In this document: piece by piece, positions 35,125 through 49,300 of the stretch | How the letters are laid out: every line of letters starts with the position of its first letter | How positions within the stretch are numbered: position 1 is the stretch's first letter | DNA from: Ancistrus triradiatus | Lineage: Eukaryota; Chordata; Actinopteri; Siluriformes; Loricariidae | Direction of reading: 5' to 3' | Assembly: GCA_025084515.1 (NCBI GenBank) | Contig: JAJAGP010000181.1 | Coordinates: 212,001 to 276,000 of the forward strand | Length of the DNA stretch: 64,000 nt | Program-made: the position numbers and the translations under genes | The notes under the pieces: generated by a model | Database searches by the model: none | Seen by the model: the letters and a program-made list of their open reading frames with translations, nothing else | Told to the model about the DNA's origin: nothing

Positions 35125-35130
35125 AATAAA
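35125..35130 (+). terminator. candidate PIK3CG polyadenylation signal AATAAA
   Basis: First canonical AATAAA on the sense strand after the PIK3CG stop, about 280 bases downstream and followed by T-rich and GT-rich sequence. Not confirmed by transcript data. Confidence 0.45.
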
Positions 35131-35620
35131 ACTTGTTTGATTTGAAACTTTTTGATTTTTGATTACAAAAGCCTGGCTTGAATTAGTGGGAATACACTGC
35201 ACCTGGTATTTACTTGTGGAACGGAATGAGATGTTTGGCTAATTTAAGTAAGGTTTACTCAATTAAGCTTGTCTTTTGTAAGCTTGCTTCATGGAATACC
35301 TCCATAGGTAGGTGTAAAAAAGATCTCAAGATTACTGGGTGATAAGTCTGTATATCTGTTCATTCCACAGGAATCATTAAGGTATACTTGTTTTAAAGGA
35401 GAGGTGTGTTTGGGAGGTGCATTTCTTGTTTTCAACATGGCCTCAAATTCTGCAAAGTGAAAAAGAAGTGCAAGTAAACAGGTTGACAAATGTATTCGCT
35501 GCTGTGGTCACAGTGGTTCTGAGCTGTTGTTTCATTACATTTCACTTCCTGAAAGGTCTATGTTCAACAATCTTGATAGGTTATTATTGAAATAGAGTCC
35601 TGATTCTCCAAAATATTCTT
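35131..35620. other. PIK3CG 3' flank, no gene recognised
   Basis: AT-rich DNA after the candidate polyadenylation signal. No coding or RNA gene is seen. The stretch 35691-36046 past the hairpin is likewise empty apart from AT-rich ATAATAAAATA motifs. Confidence 0.4.
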
Positions 35621-35624
35621 TTTG

Positions 35625-35690
35625 ATATTTCACTTCTGTTTACTTAATCTATCATTATAGTGATAGATTAAGTAAACAGAAGTGAAATAT
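35625..35690. repeat. perfect inverted repeat, 30-bp arms with 6-base loop
   Basis: Arms 35625-35654 and 35661-35690 are exact reverse complements; the loop is TTATAG. It lies 780 bases past the PIK3CG stop and would form a cruciform in DNA or a stable hairpin in RNA. Confidence 0.95.
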
Positions 35691-36046
35691 AAAAAACAAG
35701 AGCATATTTACGAAAAATATAATAAAATGCAATATTAGTTAAGAATAGTATAATAAAATAGAGAATACAAATCTATCTTATATCAGACAATAGTATAATA
35801 AAATATGGAATATAATAACAGAGAATATGCATGTATTGGCATTATTCAGTCCAATATACTGAGTTAGTGATGCTATGAATGCAGAGTTTATTCAGAGAAT
35901 TATAGCATGAGACTCCAGAAGCACTAACTATAGCAGCAGAGCTATTAAGGGAAGAACCAGAACAGAGGGATCACATGAGACATCAGCAAACCACCTCCCC
36001 AGCATCCAGCAAACCTGAGTGATCACACTTGAGAGGCAAGAAGAGG

Positions 36047-36968
36047 CAGCGGTGCTTGAAAGTTTGTGAACCCTTTAGAATTTTGTACATTTCTGCATAA
36101 ATATGACCTAACACAGAGTTTCACTTAAGTCATAAAAGTAGGTAAAGAGAACCTATTATACTTGGTCATTTATTTATTGAGGAAAATGATCGAAAATTAG
36201 TGAGTGGCAAAAGTATGTGAGCCTATTGGATTAGCAGTCAATTTGAAGGTAAAATTAGAGTCAGTTGTTTTCAATCAATGGGATGATAATCAGGTGTGAG
36301 TGGGCACCCTGTTTTATTTAAAGATCAGGGATCTGTCAAAGTCTGCTCTTCACAACACACTCTAAAGAGTTTGGACTCCACCAATCCACAGTCAGACAGA
36401 TTGTGTACAAATGGAGGAAATTCAGGACTACTGTTACCCTCCCCAGGAGTGGTCGACCAACAAGGATCACTCCAAGAGCAAGGCGTGTAATAGTTGGCGA
36501 GGTCACAATGGACCCCAGGGTAACTTTTAAGCAACTGAAGGCTTCTAAGCACATGAACTAATGTTCATGAGTCCACCATCAGAAGAACACTGAACAACAA
36601 TGGTGTGCATTGCAGGGTTGCAAGGAGAAAGCCACTGCTCTCCAAAAAGAACATTTCTGCTTATCTGCAGTTTGCTAAAGATCACGTGGACGAGTCCGAA
36701 GGCTACTGGAAGAAGGTTTTGTGGACAGATGAGACCAAAATAGAACTTTTTGGTTTAAAAGAAAAGCGTTATGTTTGGAGAAAGGAAAACACTGCATTCC
36801 AGCATAAGAACCTTATCCCATCTGTGAAACATGCTGGTGGTAGTGTCATGGTTAGGACGGCTTGCCACCATTGATGGAACAATGAATTCTGAATGATATC
36901 AGAGAATTCTAAAGGAAAATATCAGGACATCTGTCCATGAACTGAATTTCAAGAGAAGGTGGGTCATG
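36047..36968 (+). mobile_element. Tc1 family B, 3'-truncated
   Basis: Starts with CAGCGGTGCTTGAAAGTTTG and the non-coding lead, then a transposase remnant (QFAKDHVDESEGYWKKVLW, WTDETKIELFG, then a frame break within GGSVMV at about 36850). The sequence stops near the text AAGAGAAGGTGGGTCATG, before the second catalytic Asp. It lies between the convergent genes PIK3CG and PWP1. Confidence 0.85.
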
Positions 36969-37038
36969 TCAGATATATATCATCATTATATTCACACATA
37001 TAAAGCTCCATCTGATTCCAACAACTACATCTTGGTGA

Positions 37039-37044
37039 TTTATT
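37039..37044 (-). terminator. candidate PWP1 polyadenylation signal AATAAA
   Basis: Canonical AATAAA on the minus strand, about 185 bases past the PWP1 stop. It lies only about 70 bases from the truncated end of a Tc1 relic on the opposite strand. Confidence 0.4.
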
Positions 37045-37226
37045 TTTTATTTTTGTCAATGAGTATTATAATATTTTAAAGGCATGATACATAAACAGTC
37101 ATTAATTCTTAGAAGAGGAAAAAACGTACAAATCAAATTAAGTTAACAATGATGGGGAGTTTAGATGTAGTATTGTGTAGCAAATACCTACTGGCATATG
37201 AGATGAATGATAAAACGAAATGGATT

Positions 37227-40200
37227 TTACAAGACTTCCATCTCAACTGCACTCCTAGAGCTTATTGGCACATTGTTAGTCACCAAGCACTCCCGACTGC
37301 CGAAAGCTTCTTTCACTGGAGAAAAAGTGTATTGAAATGTATTATTCAAATTTAATTGCAACACAAACACCTAACGACTTGTACATCAGGTACGCTGTTC
37401 TTTAATGAATAAAGATGAACCGATGTTTCTCTGATTAAATACAGCCACAAACACACATTCACACAAAGGATTTAAAAAGGCAGAATATTTCTAATGGAGA
37501 CAACAATTGCAGCATTGGCACTATCCACCAACAGTTTGTCTATTAGAGGATAGTGGCAATGCTGCAAATGTGCCTCCACAATGCATCTTTAAAACATCAG
37601 CGACTGTTGTAAAGTTTAAATTTTATCAATGGGATTAATAACTTGGTCCATCTCAGACCGTAACATAATATGAATTAACAATCATGAAACACACCGTTTG
37701 ACCTCAGCTAAGAATTTTCATTTTCAGGTTAATATTTATTCTTACCAGCTGCTACTTCAGCAATGTCCCATACCCGCAGGCCATCCTTCTGTCCCCCAAA
37801 CGCATAAACAAATGGCAAGTCAGGACAGCAGGCTGTACAGAACAGCACACCCTAATACAGAGGAAAAACACAAAGCCCATCAATTTACTCCAAAAACAAC
37901 CATCCTGAAATCTTACCATTTTCTGTGACCAATTGATGACGTTCAGTTGTCATTGATTTTGATAGCATTTCAGGTCAAACTCTTCTGAACTGGCATCTTA
38001 ACATTCATAATGTTTGTAACTCACATGACTAAAGTGGGTGAGAGCATTGTGCAATTTTACCATTTTCATATCTCTGGTGTGAATTAGTTTCGGTTTGTTT
38101 CCCAAGATGTCCCAGATCTTCACATGTCTGTCAGCAGAGCATGTAACCAGACAACCATTGACCTGACTGCTAAGATCCATGCCTAAAAGAAAGACAGACA
38201 TCTGCTAATCACATAATTTGGTAACACTGAAAGAATGTTTGGTTACAGAAGTTTTCGGAATAGGTCTTGCTGAGAATCAGAATCTCTTCTAAATGTAACC
38301 ATTGGGGACTTTGGCATCTGACGGATCCCACAGGGTCTGTGTTTTGGTGGGACATTCTGCATGACAGTGCCTGTGTAGACCTTAGCACAAGGGAGAGAAC
38401 CAAGGAAATGAAACTCAAAGAATTCTCATTATTTATTTTACCTCATTACTAGCCCTAAATCGCCCAGTCCCAGCTTTTTTGAAAAGTCTGAAATGCAAAT
38501 GAAGTAGGAAAAAAAAAAAAAAAAAAAAGAAATATCTTGGGTTCATACTGTCTGCAATGAAATAAAAGTCAATGTAATGTAACGTAAAGGAAACGTGCAT
38601 ATATTTTCCTATTTGCATTTTCCATACCCTCCCAACTTTTTCTGATTTGGGGCTATACAAGAAAAAAGTTTGCACAAGAGTTTGGGAGTGTCTGAATACC
38701 AAACAAAAGTGGGAAGGTTTTCCCACTGTCAGTTTTTAATTCAACCTGCACCTTGCGAACGAAGTAGATGTGTTGGGTTATAAGACTCTACAAGTTCACT
38801 CAGATACTGCAGGGCCAGGCCATGTAGAGCTAACAGAAATATTCTGCAATCAATGCAAAATCTAACCATTGCAGAGCCAACAGAACAGGGCTAATGTGAT
38901 CAATTTTAGATAAAGCACTACACAACTGATGTGCTAAAAATTATCTCTGAGCCAAAGCCTTTTTAATTCGTGACGCACACAGCTAACTCGTGCAGACTGA
39001 GACCGCTTTAGTAAACAAGCCTGAAATGGGATATTTCAAATTGTTTTGAAATCTTTTGTCAAATGTGACATCATACCTCTTAAACCACAATCCAGTTTTA
39101 TTTAGTATGTAGTTATTACATACTGTTGCATTCCAGTTACTATGATTTAAGAAATTTAATTAGCCAAATAGAATGTTGAATGAAATGGAATAATTTTCAG
39201 TTAACTTAAGCTGCTATTTCTTTTTAAGTGCATCATATATAACATGACTAAAATACACTGTAGATTGTTTCATATACCGATCAGGCGTAACATTATGATC
39301 ACCTCCTTGTTTCTACATTCATTGTCCATTTCACCAGTTTCACTTACTATACAGTGGTGCTTGAAAGTTTGTGAACCCTTTAGAAATTTCTGTATTTCTG
39401 CATAAATATGTCCTAAAACATCATCAGATTTTCACACAAGTCCTAAAAGTAGATAAAGAGAACCCAGTCATACAAATGACACAAAATATTAAACTTGGTC
39501 ATTTATTTATTGAGGAAAATGATCCAAAATTACATATTAGTGAGTGGGAAAAGTATGTGAACCTTTGCTTTCAGTATCTGGTGTGACCCCCCCGTGCAGA
39601 AATAACTGCAACTAAACGTTTCCTGTAACTGTTGATCAGTCCTGCACACCAGCTTGGAGGAAATTTAGCCCATTGCTCCGTACAGAACAGCTTCAGCTCT
39701 GGGATGTTGGTGGGTTTCCTCACATTAGCTGCTCACTTCAGGTCCTTCCACAACATTTCCATTGGATTAAGGTCAGGACTGACTTGGCCATTCCAAAACA
39801 TTAACTTTATTCTTCTTTAACCATTCTTTGGTAAAAACGACTTGTGTGTTTAGGATCATTGTCTTGCTGCATGACCCACCTTCTCTTGAGATTCAGTTCA
39901 TGGACAAATGTCCTGACATTTTCCTTTAGAATTCTTTGATATAATTCAGAATTCATTTCTCCATCAATGATGGCAAGCCGTCCATGCGTGCAAGACGGCC
40001 CAGATGCCCAAAACAGGCCCAAACCATGATACTATACCACCACCATGTTTCACAGATGGGATAAGGTTCTTATGCTGGAATGCAGTGTTTTCCTTTCTCC
40101 AAACATAACAGTTTTCTTTTAAACAAAGTTACATTTTGGTCTCATCCGTCCACAAAACAAAACAAACAAGCAATGTTCATTTTGGAGAGCATTGGCTTTC

Positions 40201-43200
40201 TCCATGCAACCCTTCCAGGCACACCACTGTTGTTCAGTGTTCTTCTGATGGTGGACTCATGAACATTAACATTAGCCAACATGAGAGAGGCCTTCAATTG
40301 CTTAGAAGTTACCTGGGGGTCCTTTGTGACCTCGCCAACTATTACACTCTTGGAGTGATCTTTGTTACTCGACCACTCCTGGGGAGGGTAACAATGGTCT
40401 TGAATTTCCATTTGTACACAATCTGTCTGACTGTGGATTGGTGGAGTCCAAACTCTTTTTGTAACCCTCTAAGGTTACTCTTTGTTTTGTAACCTTTTCC
40501 AGCCTGATGAGCATCAACAGCTCTTTTTTGAGGTCCACAGAAATCTTCTTTGTTGATGATACACTTCCACAAACCTGTTGTGAAGAGCAGACTTTGATAG
40601 ATCCCTGTTCTTACACCTGATTGTCATCCCATTGATTGAAAACACCTGACTCTAATTTCACCTTCAAATTAACTGCTAATCCTAGAGGTTCACATACTTT
40701 TGCCACTCACTAATATGTAATATTGGATCATTTTCCTCAATAAATAAATGACCAAGTATAATATTTTTGTGTCATTTGTTTAACTGGGTTCTCTTTATCT
40801 ACTTTTAGGACGTGTGAAAATCTGATGATGTTTTGGGTCATATATATGCAGAAATATAAAAAATTCTAAAGGGTTCACAAACTTTCAAGCACCACTGTAT
40901 ACAAGCACTTTGCAGACTGTAGACTTTTTATACAATTACAGACTGTAGTCCATGTGTTTCTCTACATGCTTTGTTCGTCCCTTTTACTCTGTTCTCTAAT
41001 GATCAGGACCTCCACAGGACCAGCACAGATCATGTCCTATTTGGGTGGTGGATCATTCTCAGCAGTGCAGTGAAAGTGGTCTCAGATTGTCAGGTGTTAT
41101 CCAGTTTCATAAAGCATTAACAGAAAGAGAAAGCTCCAAGATGCAATATTTGCAAAGGGAGGCTGCAGGAAGTACTAAATGAAGAGTAGCCTACAATTGT
41201 AGGCACAAAAATGTAAACAATGTTTATTTTATGATAGGGCAGCATGGTGATGCAAGAGATCCCGGTTTTGAGCCTAACCTCAGACTCCGACTGTGTGGAG
41301 AGTGCATGTTTTCCATGTGGGTTTTCTCGGGATACCCCAGTTTCCTCCCACATTCCATAGTCTCTCTAAATTGCGTGTGATCCAGTGATTTGTAATCTTG
41401 TTCCTGTCATGGATATAGCCACTGATGCTGACTTGACATTAATAAATATTACATAAAACATAATCAGATTTTAACACAAGTCCTAAAAGTATATAAAGAC
41501 AACCCAATTGAACATGTGGAATGCAGGAGAAATGAGCATAATGTAGAAACCTGAGCAACTGTGACAGTGGCCAAATCTTAATTCCCAGTTGATTGAATTA
41601 GATCATCTCTGCAACAGCAAGGTTGTGGGGTGAGCAGTATTAAGAACCTATTCACAGTGGTCCAAGGAAGAACAAACCATGACTAGTCACAAATGTTGGG
41701 CACTCAAGGCCCACTAATGGACAACAAAGTCTAGCCCACCTGGCCTTATCTGACAGAAGGGCTATTGTCGTCATTCCAGCATCAGCAAAAAAATGTTAAA
41801 ATGGTAAAATGCAATTTATGTTAGTCAAAAACTAATTAAAGCTTGACCAAAAAACAGTCATGTTATTAAAAAAGATCTCCACCCCATGTACCATGTCCCT
41901 GTAGCTGCATGACTGAGTTTGTTGTGATAGTGTTTGTTGTGATACTAGTGATAGTACAGAAACACATGAGCATTGTCCTCTGGAGTGCACATGAAAGGAG
42001 AAATTTGTACAGCTTTGGCTTGAGAGGAATTCTGAATGGAGTGGAATTCAGTCATATTCTCTGAAGCCAATGGAATTCATTTGTAGCACAAAAATTGGTC
42101 CAGAATTTTGCTCCTGCTCAGGTATTGAACATGATTTTGCTGAATGAGAAATTACTATTCCAGTGTTTGAGTATCCTGAAGCTGGGAGTATCCATTCTGC
42201 TGAGGGAGAATGCTGGTGAAAACTTACTGCCTACCAGAGGACGTGAAACCATCCTCAATCCTCCTTCGAGCAAACCCATCACATGTGCTGAAAAGGTTCC
42301 TGGCTGGGTGCTGCTTTGATGGAGAGGGATTGGTGCCATAAACAATACACAAGGTTGACCAAGAGCCCAGTGACCTCCATAATTCTAAAGTTCTAAATCT
42401 AGGCTTTATGGCAGAGTGGCCAGAAAGAAGCCTCTCCTCAGTAAAAGGAAACCAGGCACTGCTCATCACCTGTCTAATACCATCCTTACAGAGAATCAGT
42501 GCCTGATTTCCTTCAGTTCTTAGAATTGAGGCCAAAAAGTTTAATCTTGGTTTCATCAGACCACAGAATGTTGTTTCTAATTCCAAGACTCCTTTAGTTG
42601 TTTTTTTGCAAACTCCACTGAGAGGAGGCTTCTGTCTGGCCAGTCTGCCATAAAGAGGCAGCGATTAGGTCACGCCTGTTTATTCAAAGAATTAGTGATG
42701 AAACTGGTATTTGACTTATATTTGTTTGTTCTATCACAGAAGACATAAAAAAGGTAGCACTCTCGATTTATAGAGACATATTTCTCCTTTTTTGTATTTT
42801 TAGAGGTTATTGACATTTTGTAAACCCTTACACATATTCCTGTGTAAAATGATGCATCTGTCCCAGATTTTGGACATTGCTTTACAAGGCCTTGTTGCAT
42901 CAGGAAATGACTGGTTGATTTGCATCCCCAGCATCCACACACACATTATAAACCCCCAAAATAAAAGGCTTTTTTTTTTTTTTTTTTATTGTGCGTGAGA
43001 TTTTCTCAAATGGAACCTAAATGATGAATATTCTGTCCCAATGTCTACTTCAATAGAAGCACTTAAAATCATTGTGCTATATGCTAACCTTAAAACAACT
43101 AATGTTATAATGTAAAAGTGCAAATCGCTTAAAAATGAGCTTAAACTTGGATCTGCAGCAAGGGGTTTTTAAACGTTTGAAAAATGATTCTCTGCAGGTA

Positions 43201-44606
43201 GTGTTCTAGTAGCACTTCTGCAGTGTGTTGCCATTGGGGAAAGCAATCTTAGTGTGCAGCTGCTTGATTTCATACATCTGTCTAAAGTATTAGGCTTAAT
43301 ACTCCTTATGTACCGGAGTATGTTCTCTTCAACCATTTAACATTTTTACCCCAACTTTTCAAAGACCTGGTCAACTTTTTAAAATGGATTTTTAATGAAA
43401 TTTTTAATTGTACTTTTTCCCCACAAATTCCACATAAAAAAAAATGTATAATTTGATCCAAATCTGATGTTCATGGCTACTGCTACATTATACTTGTTAC
43501 ATTCACTCAGTTACATATTACATATACTCAGTTAGATTGTTGTAATAGGATTATTTCCATTTGAAACTGTGTAACAAAACTGTGTAACAAAATTATGTAA
43601 ATCCTTTGAGGTCCTACCTGACACCTCACCATCATGTGCCCTCAGTGTGAAGACCAGTTTGTCCGTCCGGGCATCCAAACAGTAAATGAAGCCATCTTCT
43701 GTACTTGCCTAAAATGACAATCAATAAAATGAAAATTATTAAAACAGTTACAAAAATGTTTTATTACTATCAAAAACATAACTGTTTTATTGTTATCATT
43801 AATAACACAGTTAATGGGATACAATCTTATGCAAAAAGGCATCCTGGCCAATTTATTTTTTTTTTTTTTGAGTTTTCAAAATTAAATGATGTTAACATAT
43901 CCTTTACACAGAACAAACTATTTATAATTCAATGCCACTGTTTATTTGCAGAATGTAATATATTAAGAAAGTCTATTGGGAATAGAAAATATATTGGGAA
44001 AACCTATCTATCAAGGAGTGCTGGTGCTCATGCGTGCACACAGACAGACAGAGAGAGAGAGAAAAAAGTAAGTAGCGATGATTCTCACTCGGTATTGACA
44101 CAGACCCGATCAACAATCAGTAAAAGTGGTGGTCTAGCACTGCACTCAGTGCTCCTAAATAAAAATAAAATTGGCTTCACCATTCCCATGCTTAAAGAAT
44201 GAGATCTTAATACTCAGATTTCTAGAGAATGCTTTAATATGGCGTCACTAATCATATCGTTGTAAAAATGCTTACCTTTTGTCACATTATATCCTGAACA
44301 TTAAAATAAATATCATCTAGTATTTTCCAGCTGTATTTATACCATATACCACCTCAACATCAAAGTGGGGAAAAAAAAAAACACTCCGATCTCAGTCGAC
44401 TTTTAAAACAGGGGACAGAAGGAGATTTCAAATCTACAAGAACGATCTTTTTAGCTGCAATCATATTAGTCATTATTATCCAATGCTGATTTGGAAAAAT
44501 CAGTCTCAGAATATTGCCAGTTACTTCCCCAACCAACTTAACCTTTGAAAATAAAAGGGCTGGGAGAGATGATGCTGCCTCTACATACTAAATACTTTCT
44601 TGCCCC

Positions 44607-44693
<87 letters not shown>

Positions 44694-46312
44694 CACAATT
44701 AATGTAAGCACTTATCCTATCCTAACACAGTAATTGTCAAGCCGGCTGTAAGTTTCAGGAAGCACACGCAGGGAGAGTGAACTGAACACAGACAGCGTTT
44801 ATTAAAAAAACTGAAACTAGTAACCGACAGGATAACGGCACATCAACAAAGTGCTGAACAGAAACGGAATACTAATCGGGTGGTAGACAAGCGGATGACA
44901 GAACGAAGAGGAGAGGTAGGTGCGCGATACGAGAGGCCGTTTCTCAATATGCGTACTTCTCTGTACTTGTGTTCTCGTGTACTTGTGAAACGTCATCAGT
45001 GGCAGCCCAAGTACTGTTCCATTTCCAAGTTCGCATCTAAAGAAGTACGCTCCAAATCCCCGGATGCGTTCTCGATCCGCCCATATTACCGAGGATGCAT
45101 CGATGCAGACTTGTGCGTACTTGAACAGCGAAAGCGAAATGTCCCACACATGCATTGCCAGCTCGGTAATGCCGGATGAGAGAACTCCCTACTGGATGTA
45201 TATCATTTCTAAAGTAAATACTGTTATTGTGTCACAAAATGAAGTTATAAGAGTTTTTAGGCGAGAATGTAGTTGTGTTAAAATTCAACTATGCGGTCAG
45301 TTTTCATCAAGATAAAGCTTACATAAAAAAATGCTCATACGATTTCGGAGAGATGTGACGGGAAGCTATTAACGTATTTTATTATGCATTATATGTGTTT
45401 ATTTTTGTTCAGCCTGTATTCTAAATATGAACTGTCTGATTAATAAATTGAAGTTCATAATTAAATTCCCTTCTAAAATCAGACTTGTTTGGTGCTGGCT
45501 TTATGTTTTGGGAAGGTTTGTATTTTATGCTTAAATGCGATCGGGTCGTTGTTACACGTAGATTAAACTGTTTTAATGGAAAGTAAAAGAACTGAGCACT
45601 TCTTCCACCACTGGACAGGCTTTATACACAATGTTTTTATCTATGTGTAAAAAAGTAAACCGTGTTTGTCCTCCATAGCCAAGTACATCTGCTGTTCCAA
45701 TTGTAGAATAACCCGAACTGCGTTCTCCCCGTCCTCGGGAGTACATGTACTCGCAAGTCCACTTCCTAGTACAGACTTGGAAAGTACGCGAGCCGAAGTT
45801 CGCGTACTTGGTAGTTGAGAAACGGCCCCAGGATAAGGGATAACAGACGCGATCGGAAAAACTGGGTTAAAAGTGATGGAAGGGCGGCGTGGTGCGCAGG
45901 TGCACGAGTGAGCCGTGGGAGAAAGGTGCGCGAAAGGTGGGCGTGGTGCGATAGCTAACATGAAAAAACAGTACTTAGGACGTAGTTATTAGGATATAAT
46001 CTAAACTTGTAAGTTGCTGCTTTGAGACAATGCTCCATTGTAAAAGCGCTATATAAAAATAATCTGATTGACTTGACTGTACAGTAAATTATCAAAAAAT
46101 GAGCCGCGTAACCGTGTAATGCTTCCTTCCGCGCACACGACCAAACACTAAGTTCGCGACGCAAAACCACAAGTCGAAACAAGGCTTTTTTTACAGCAAA
46201 TGGGAGATGTGTCGTAACCAGGAAACGTCGTAACTCGAGACCGTCGTAACCCCGAGGACTACCTGTGTGTATATAACATACATACACAACCCCCACATAT
46301 ATATTATATATA

Positions 46313-46364
<52 letters not shown>

Positions 46365-49300
46365 CACACACACACACCATACCACACACACCACACACAC
46401 ACACACACACACACCATATATATATATCTATTAAAACATAAAACAGCCGCTAGTTTTGCTCAAACAGGGTATTTCTAGTGCCGGTCACAAGCCCGAGATA
46501 AATGGTGAGGGTTTGCGTCAGGAAGGGCATCCGGTGTAAAACATTTTGCCCAAATTAAGTATGCGGTTTCATATATATTTCACCATAAACGGATCAGTCG
46601 TGGCCCGGGTTAACAACGACCACCACTGGTACTGGTAGCAAACAGGGTACCAACAAAAATTGGACTACTGTTTGCTGAAGACATAGAGGAGGGAAGCGTG
46701 TGAGAAGACACAGAGAAATCAGGAGGGGCCAGAATATAGCACTGAGGGTAGCAACCCTAAATGTAGGGACGATGACAGGGAAAGTTAGAGAGCTTGCTGA
46801 TATGATGCAGAGGAGAAAGGTCGATGTTTTGTGTGTGCAGGAGACAAAGTGGAAGGGTAGCAAGGCTCGATGCATTGGTGCAGGGTTTAAACTGTTCTAC
46901 CATGGTGTGGATAGGAAGAGAAATGGAGTTGGTGTGGTCCTATATACACACACACACACGCACGCACGCTAATGATCCTTCCCTTCATTTGCTTCAGCTG
47001 TGATGCATATATAAACCCCACCCATGAAGGAATTCAAGGTGAGTTGCAATCATGGGAAAGACAAAGGAGCTTCCACAAAAGCTGAGAGAGGAGATTACTT
47101 CATCATACCTAAAGGGCCTTGGGTATAAGATTTCCAAAAAATATAACATCAAAGAGACACCATTGGGAGCATTATAAGGAAGTTTTAAACTTATGGAACA
47201 GCTGCAAACCTGCCTAGCCATGGAAGAAACTCCAAAACTTCAAGGACATTTAGCAACTTAGTCAAGACAACTTAGGAAAAAAAAACCAATGTGAGTGCAA
47301 GACACCTACAGGAGCAACTGATGAAGGCTGGAACAAGTGCTTCAGTATCAATTACAAGATGTGCACTGAACGAACTAGGTGGACGGACTCCAAGACGCAC
47401 TCCACTCTTAGTCATAAGGAACATCAGAAGTCAATTAGAATATGCCAGGAGGAAGTTGGATAAGACTACAGAGTTTTGTGAGAAAGTTCTATGGATTGAT
47501 GAAACCAAACTGGAACTGCTTGGACATATGGACCAGCGGTGTGTCTGGTGTGCGAAAGGCCAGGCTTATGACCAGAAGAATAGAATCCCCACAGTCAAGC
47601 ATGGAGGTGGGTCATTGATGATGTGGGGCTGTTTTTCTGCAGCTGGCAATCTTGATTGTGTACCTGCCATCATGGATTCTCAGAAATACCTGTTGACAAA
47701 TTAAACCTTGGCAATCATTAGACCGAGCCAGCAGGTGTCACTAATATGGCAATCAGCGCCACTAAAAGTCAGCGTGAGAGTCACACATGGTCATACGCCA
47801 ACACTGCCCTCCAGCGTTGGGCTGCGGAACATAACATATTTCCAAGAAGTTGAATCTGTTCATCTGGAAATAGATTTTGTTGGAGAAATGTTTCGTCACT
47901 CATCTAAGTGACTTCTTCTTCAGTCTCAGCAGTTGGAAAACTTCCCCAATCTTATATACAGCACCTTTGCATAACGACAGGTACCAGCACCATTGCATAA
48001 CAATGGGACTGGTGATCAATTTAATATGCAGATTTACATAGCCATTAACGACAATGGCCACGTGTGCCATTCACACAGGATTGGGGAAGGGCTGCGATGG
48101 TTCCATTGTAAGATGGTGAGAGGTGTACTCTGAGGCCCCCTCCTCGGTTCAGGGATGGACGTTCCCTTTTTACAAAAATGGCTTCTTTTACTCCACGTTC
48201 AAACCATCGTTCCTCCCTATCAAGGATCTGCACGTCTTCATCCTTGAAAGAGTGTCCACTGGCCTCTAGGTGGGTGTAAACCGCAGAGTCCTGACCTGAT
48301 GAGGTAGCTCTTCTATGTTGTGCCATCCGTTACGCCAGTGGCTGTTTGGTTTCCCCGATGTACAATTCCTGGCAATCCTCCTGGCACTTAACAGCGTACA
48401 CTACATTACTCTGTTTGTGCTAGGGGACCCAATCCTTGGGGTGGACCAGTTTCTGGCGTAGCGTGTTTTGGGGTTTGAAAGCCACTGAGACGCGGTGTTT
48501 GACAAATATGCGTCTCAATTGTTCTGATGTTCCTGCCACATATGGAATCACCACTGGTTGACTGCGGTTGTTCTCCTCTCGTCGATCTGCTGGAGCACTG
48601 TTTGGGCGTCTTACCTGCTTTGACAAAGGCCCCGTTCGGATAACCACATTTGCCCAGGGCCTGTGGGCCTGAGATTTCTCTCCATCCTTGGTCGCTGTGT
48701 CAGTGGGGACGCGGTCTGCTCTGTGGTACAGTGTCCTGATGACTCCTAGTTTGTGCTCCAGTGGATGATGAGAGTAAAACCTTAAGTACTGATCCGTATG
48801 TGTTGGCTTACGGTAAACATTGACTTTAAATCATCCCCCATCTCCAATCACAACCTCACAATCCAAGAAGGCTAACATGCTGTTCTTCACATCCTCCCTG
48901 GTGAACTTAATGTGTCTGTCCACTGAGTTGATGTGGTCGGTGAAATGTGGCACTTCCTGAGATTAAATTTTAACCCAGGTGTCATCCACATATCTGAACC
49001 AATGGCTGGGTGGTGTTCCTGAATAAGATATTAGTGCCTTCTTTTCGACTTCTTCCATATACAGGTTGGTCACGATAGGTGAAACTGGGGAGCCCATGGT
49101 GCACCCATGTTTCTGCCTATAGTACTGCTCTCTGTATGTGAAATAGGTGGATTGAAGACACAGCTCCAGAAGCAAACACACCTGGTCCGAGTTAAGGGTG
49201 GTCCTATTGCTGAGAGTGGGGTCGTCCTGTACTTTCACTCCGACTACCTCTACTACTTCAGCCACAGGAATGCACGTGAAGAGAGATGTGACATCAAACG

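Noticed and set aside
41460..41800. Repeat-like text (CTTATCTGACAGAAGGGCTA and neighbours)
   Set aside because: It resembles a fish DNA repeat, but I could not define ends or a family well enough to annotate it.
47890..47925. Possible hammerhead ribozyme in the Penelope terminal region
   Set aside because: The minus strand shows GATGAG and GAAAC in suggestive order, but the CUGAUGA core is not intact and no convincing stems were seen by eye.
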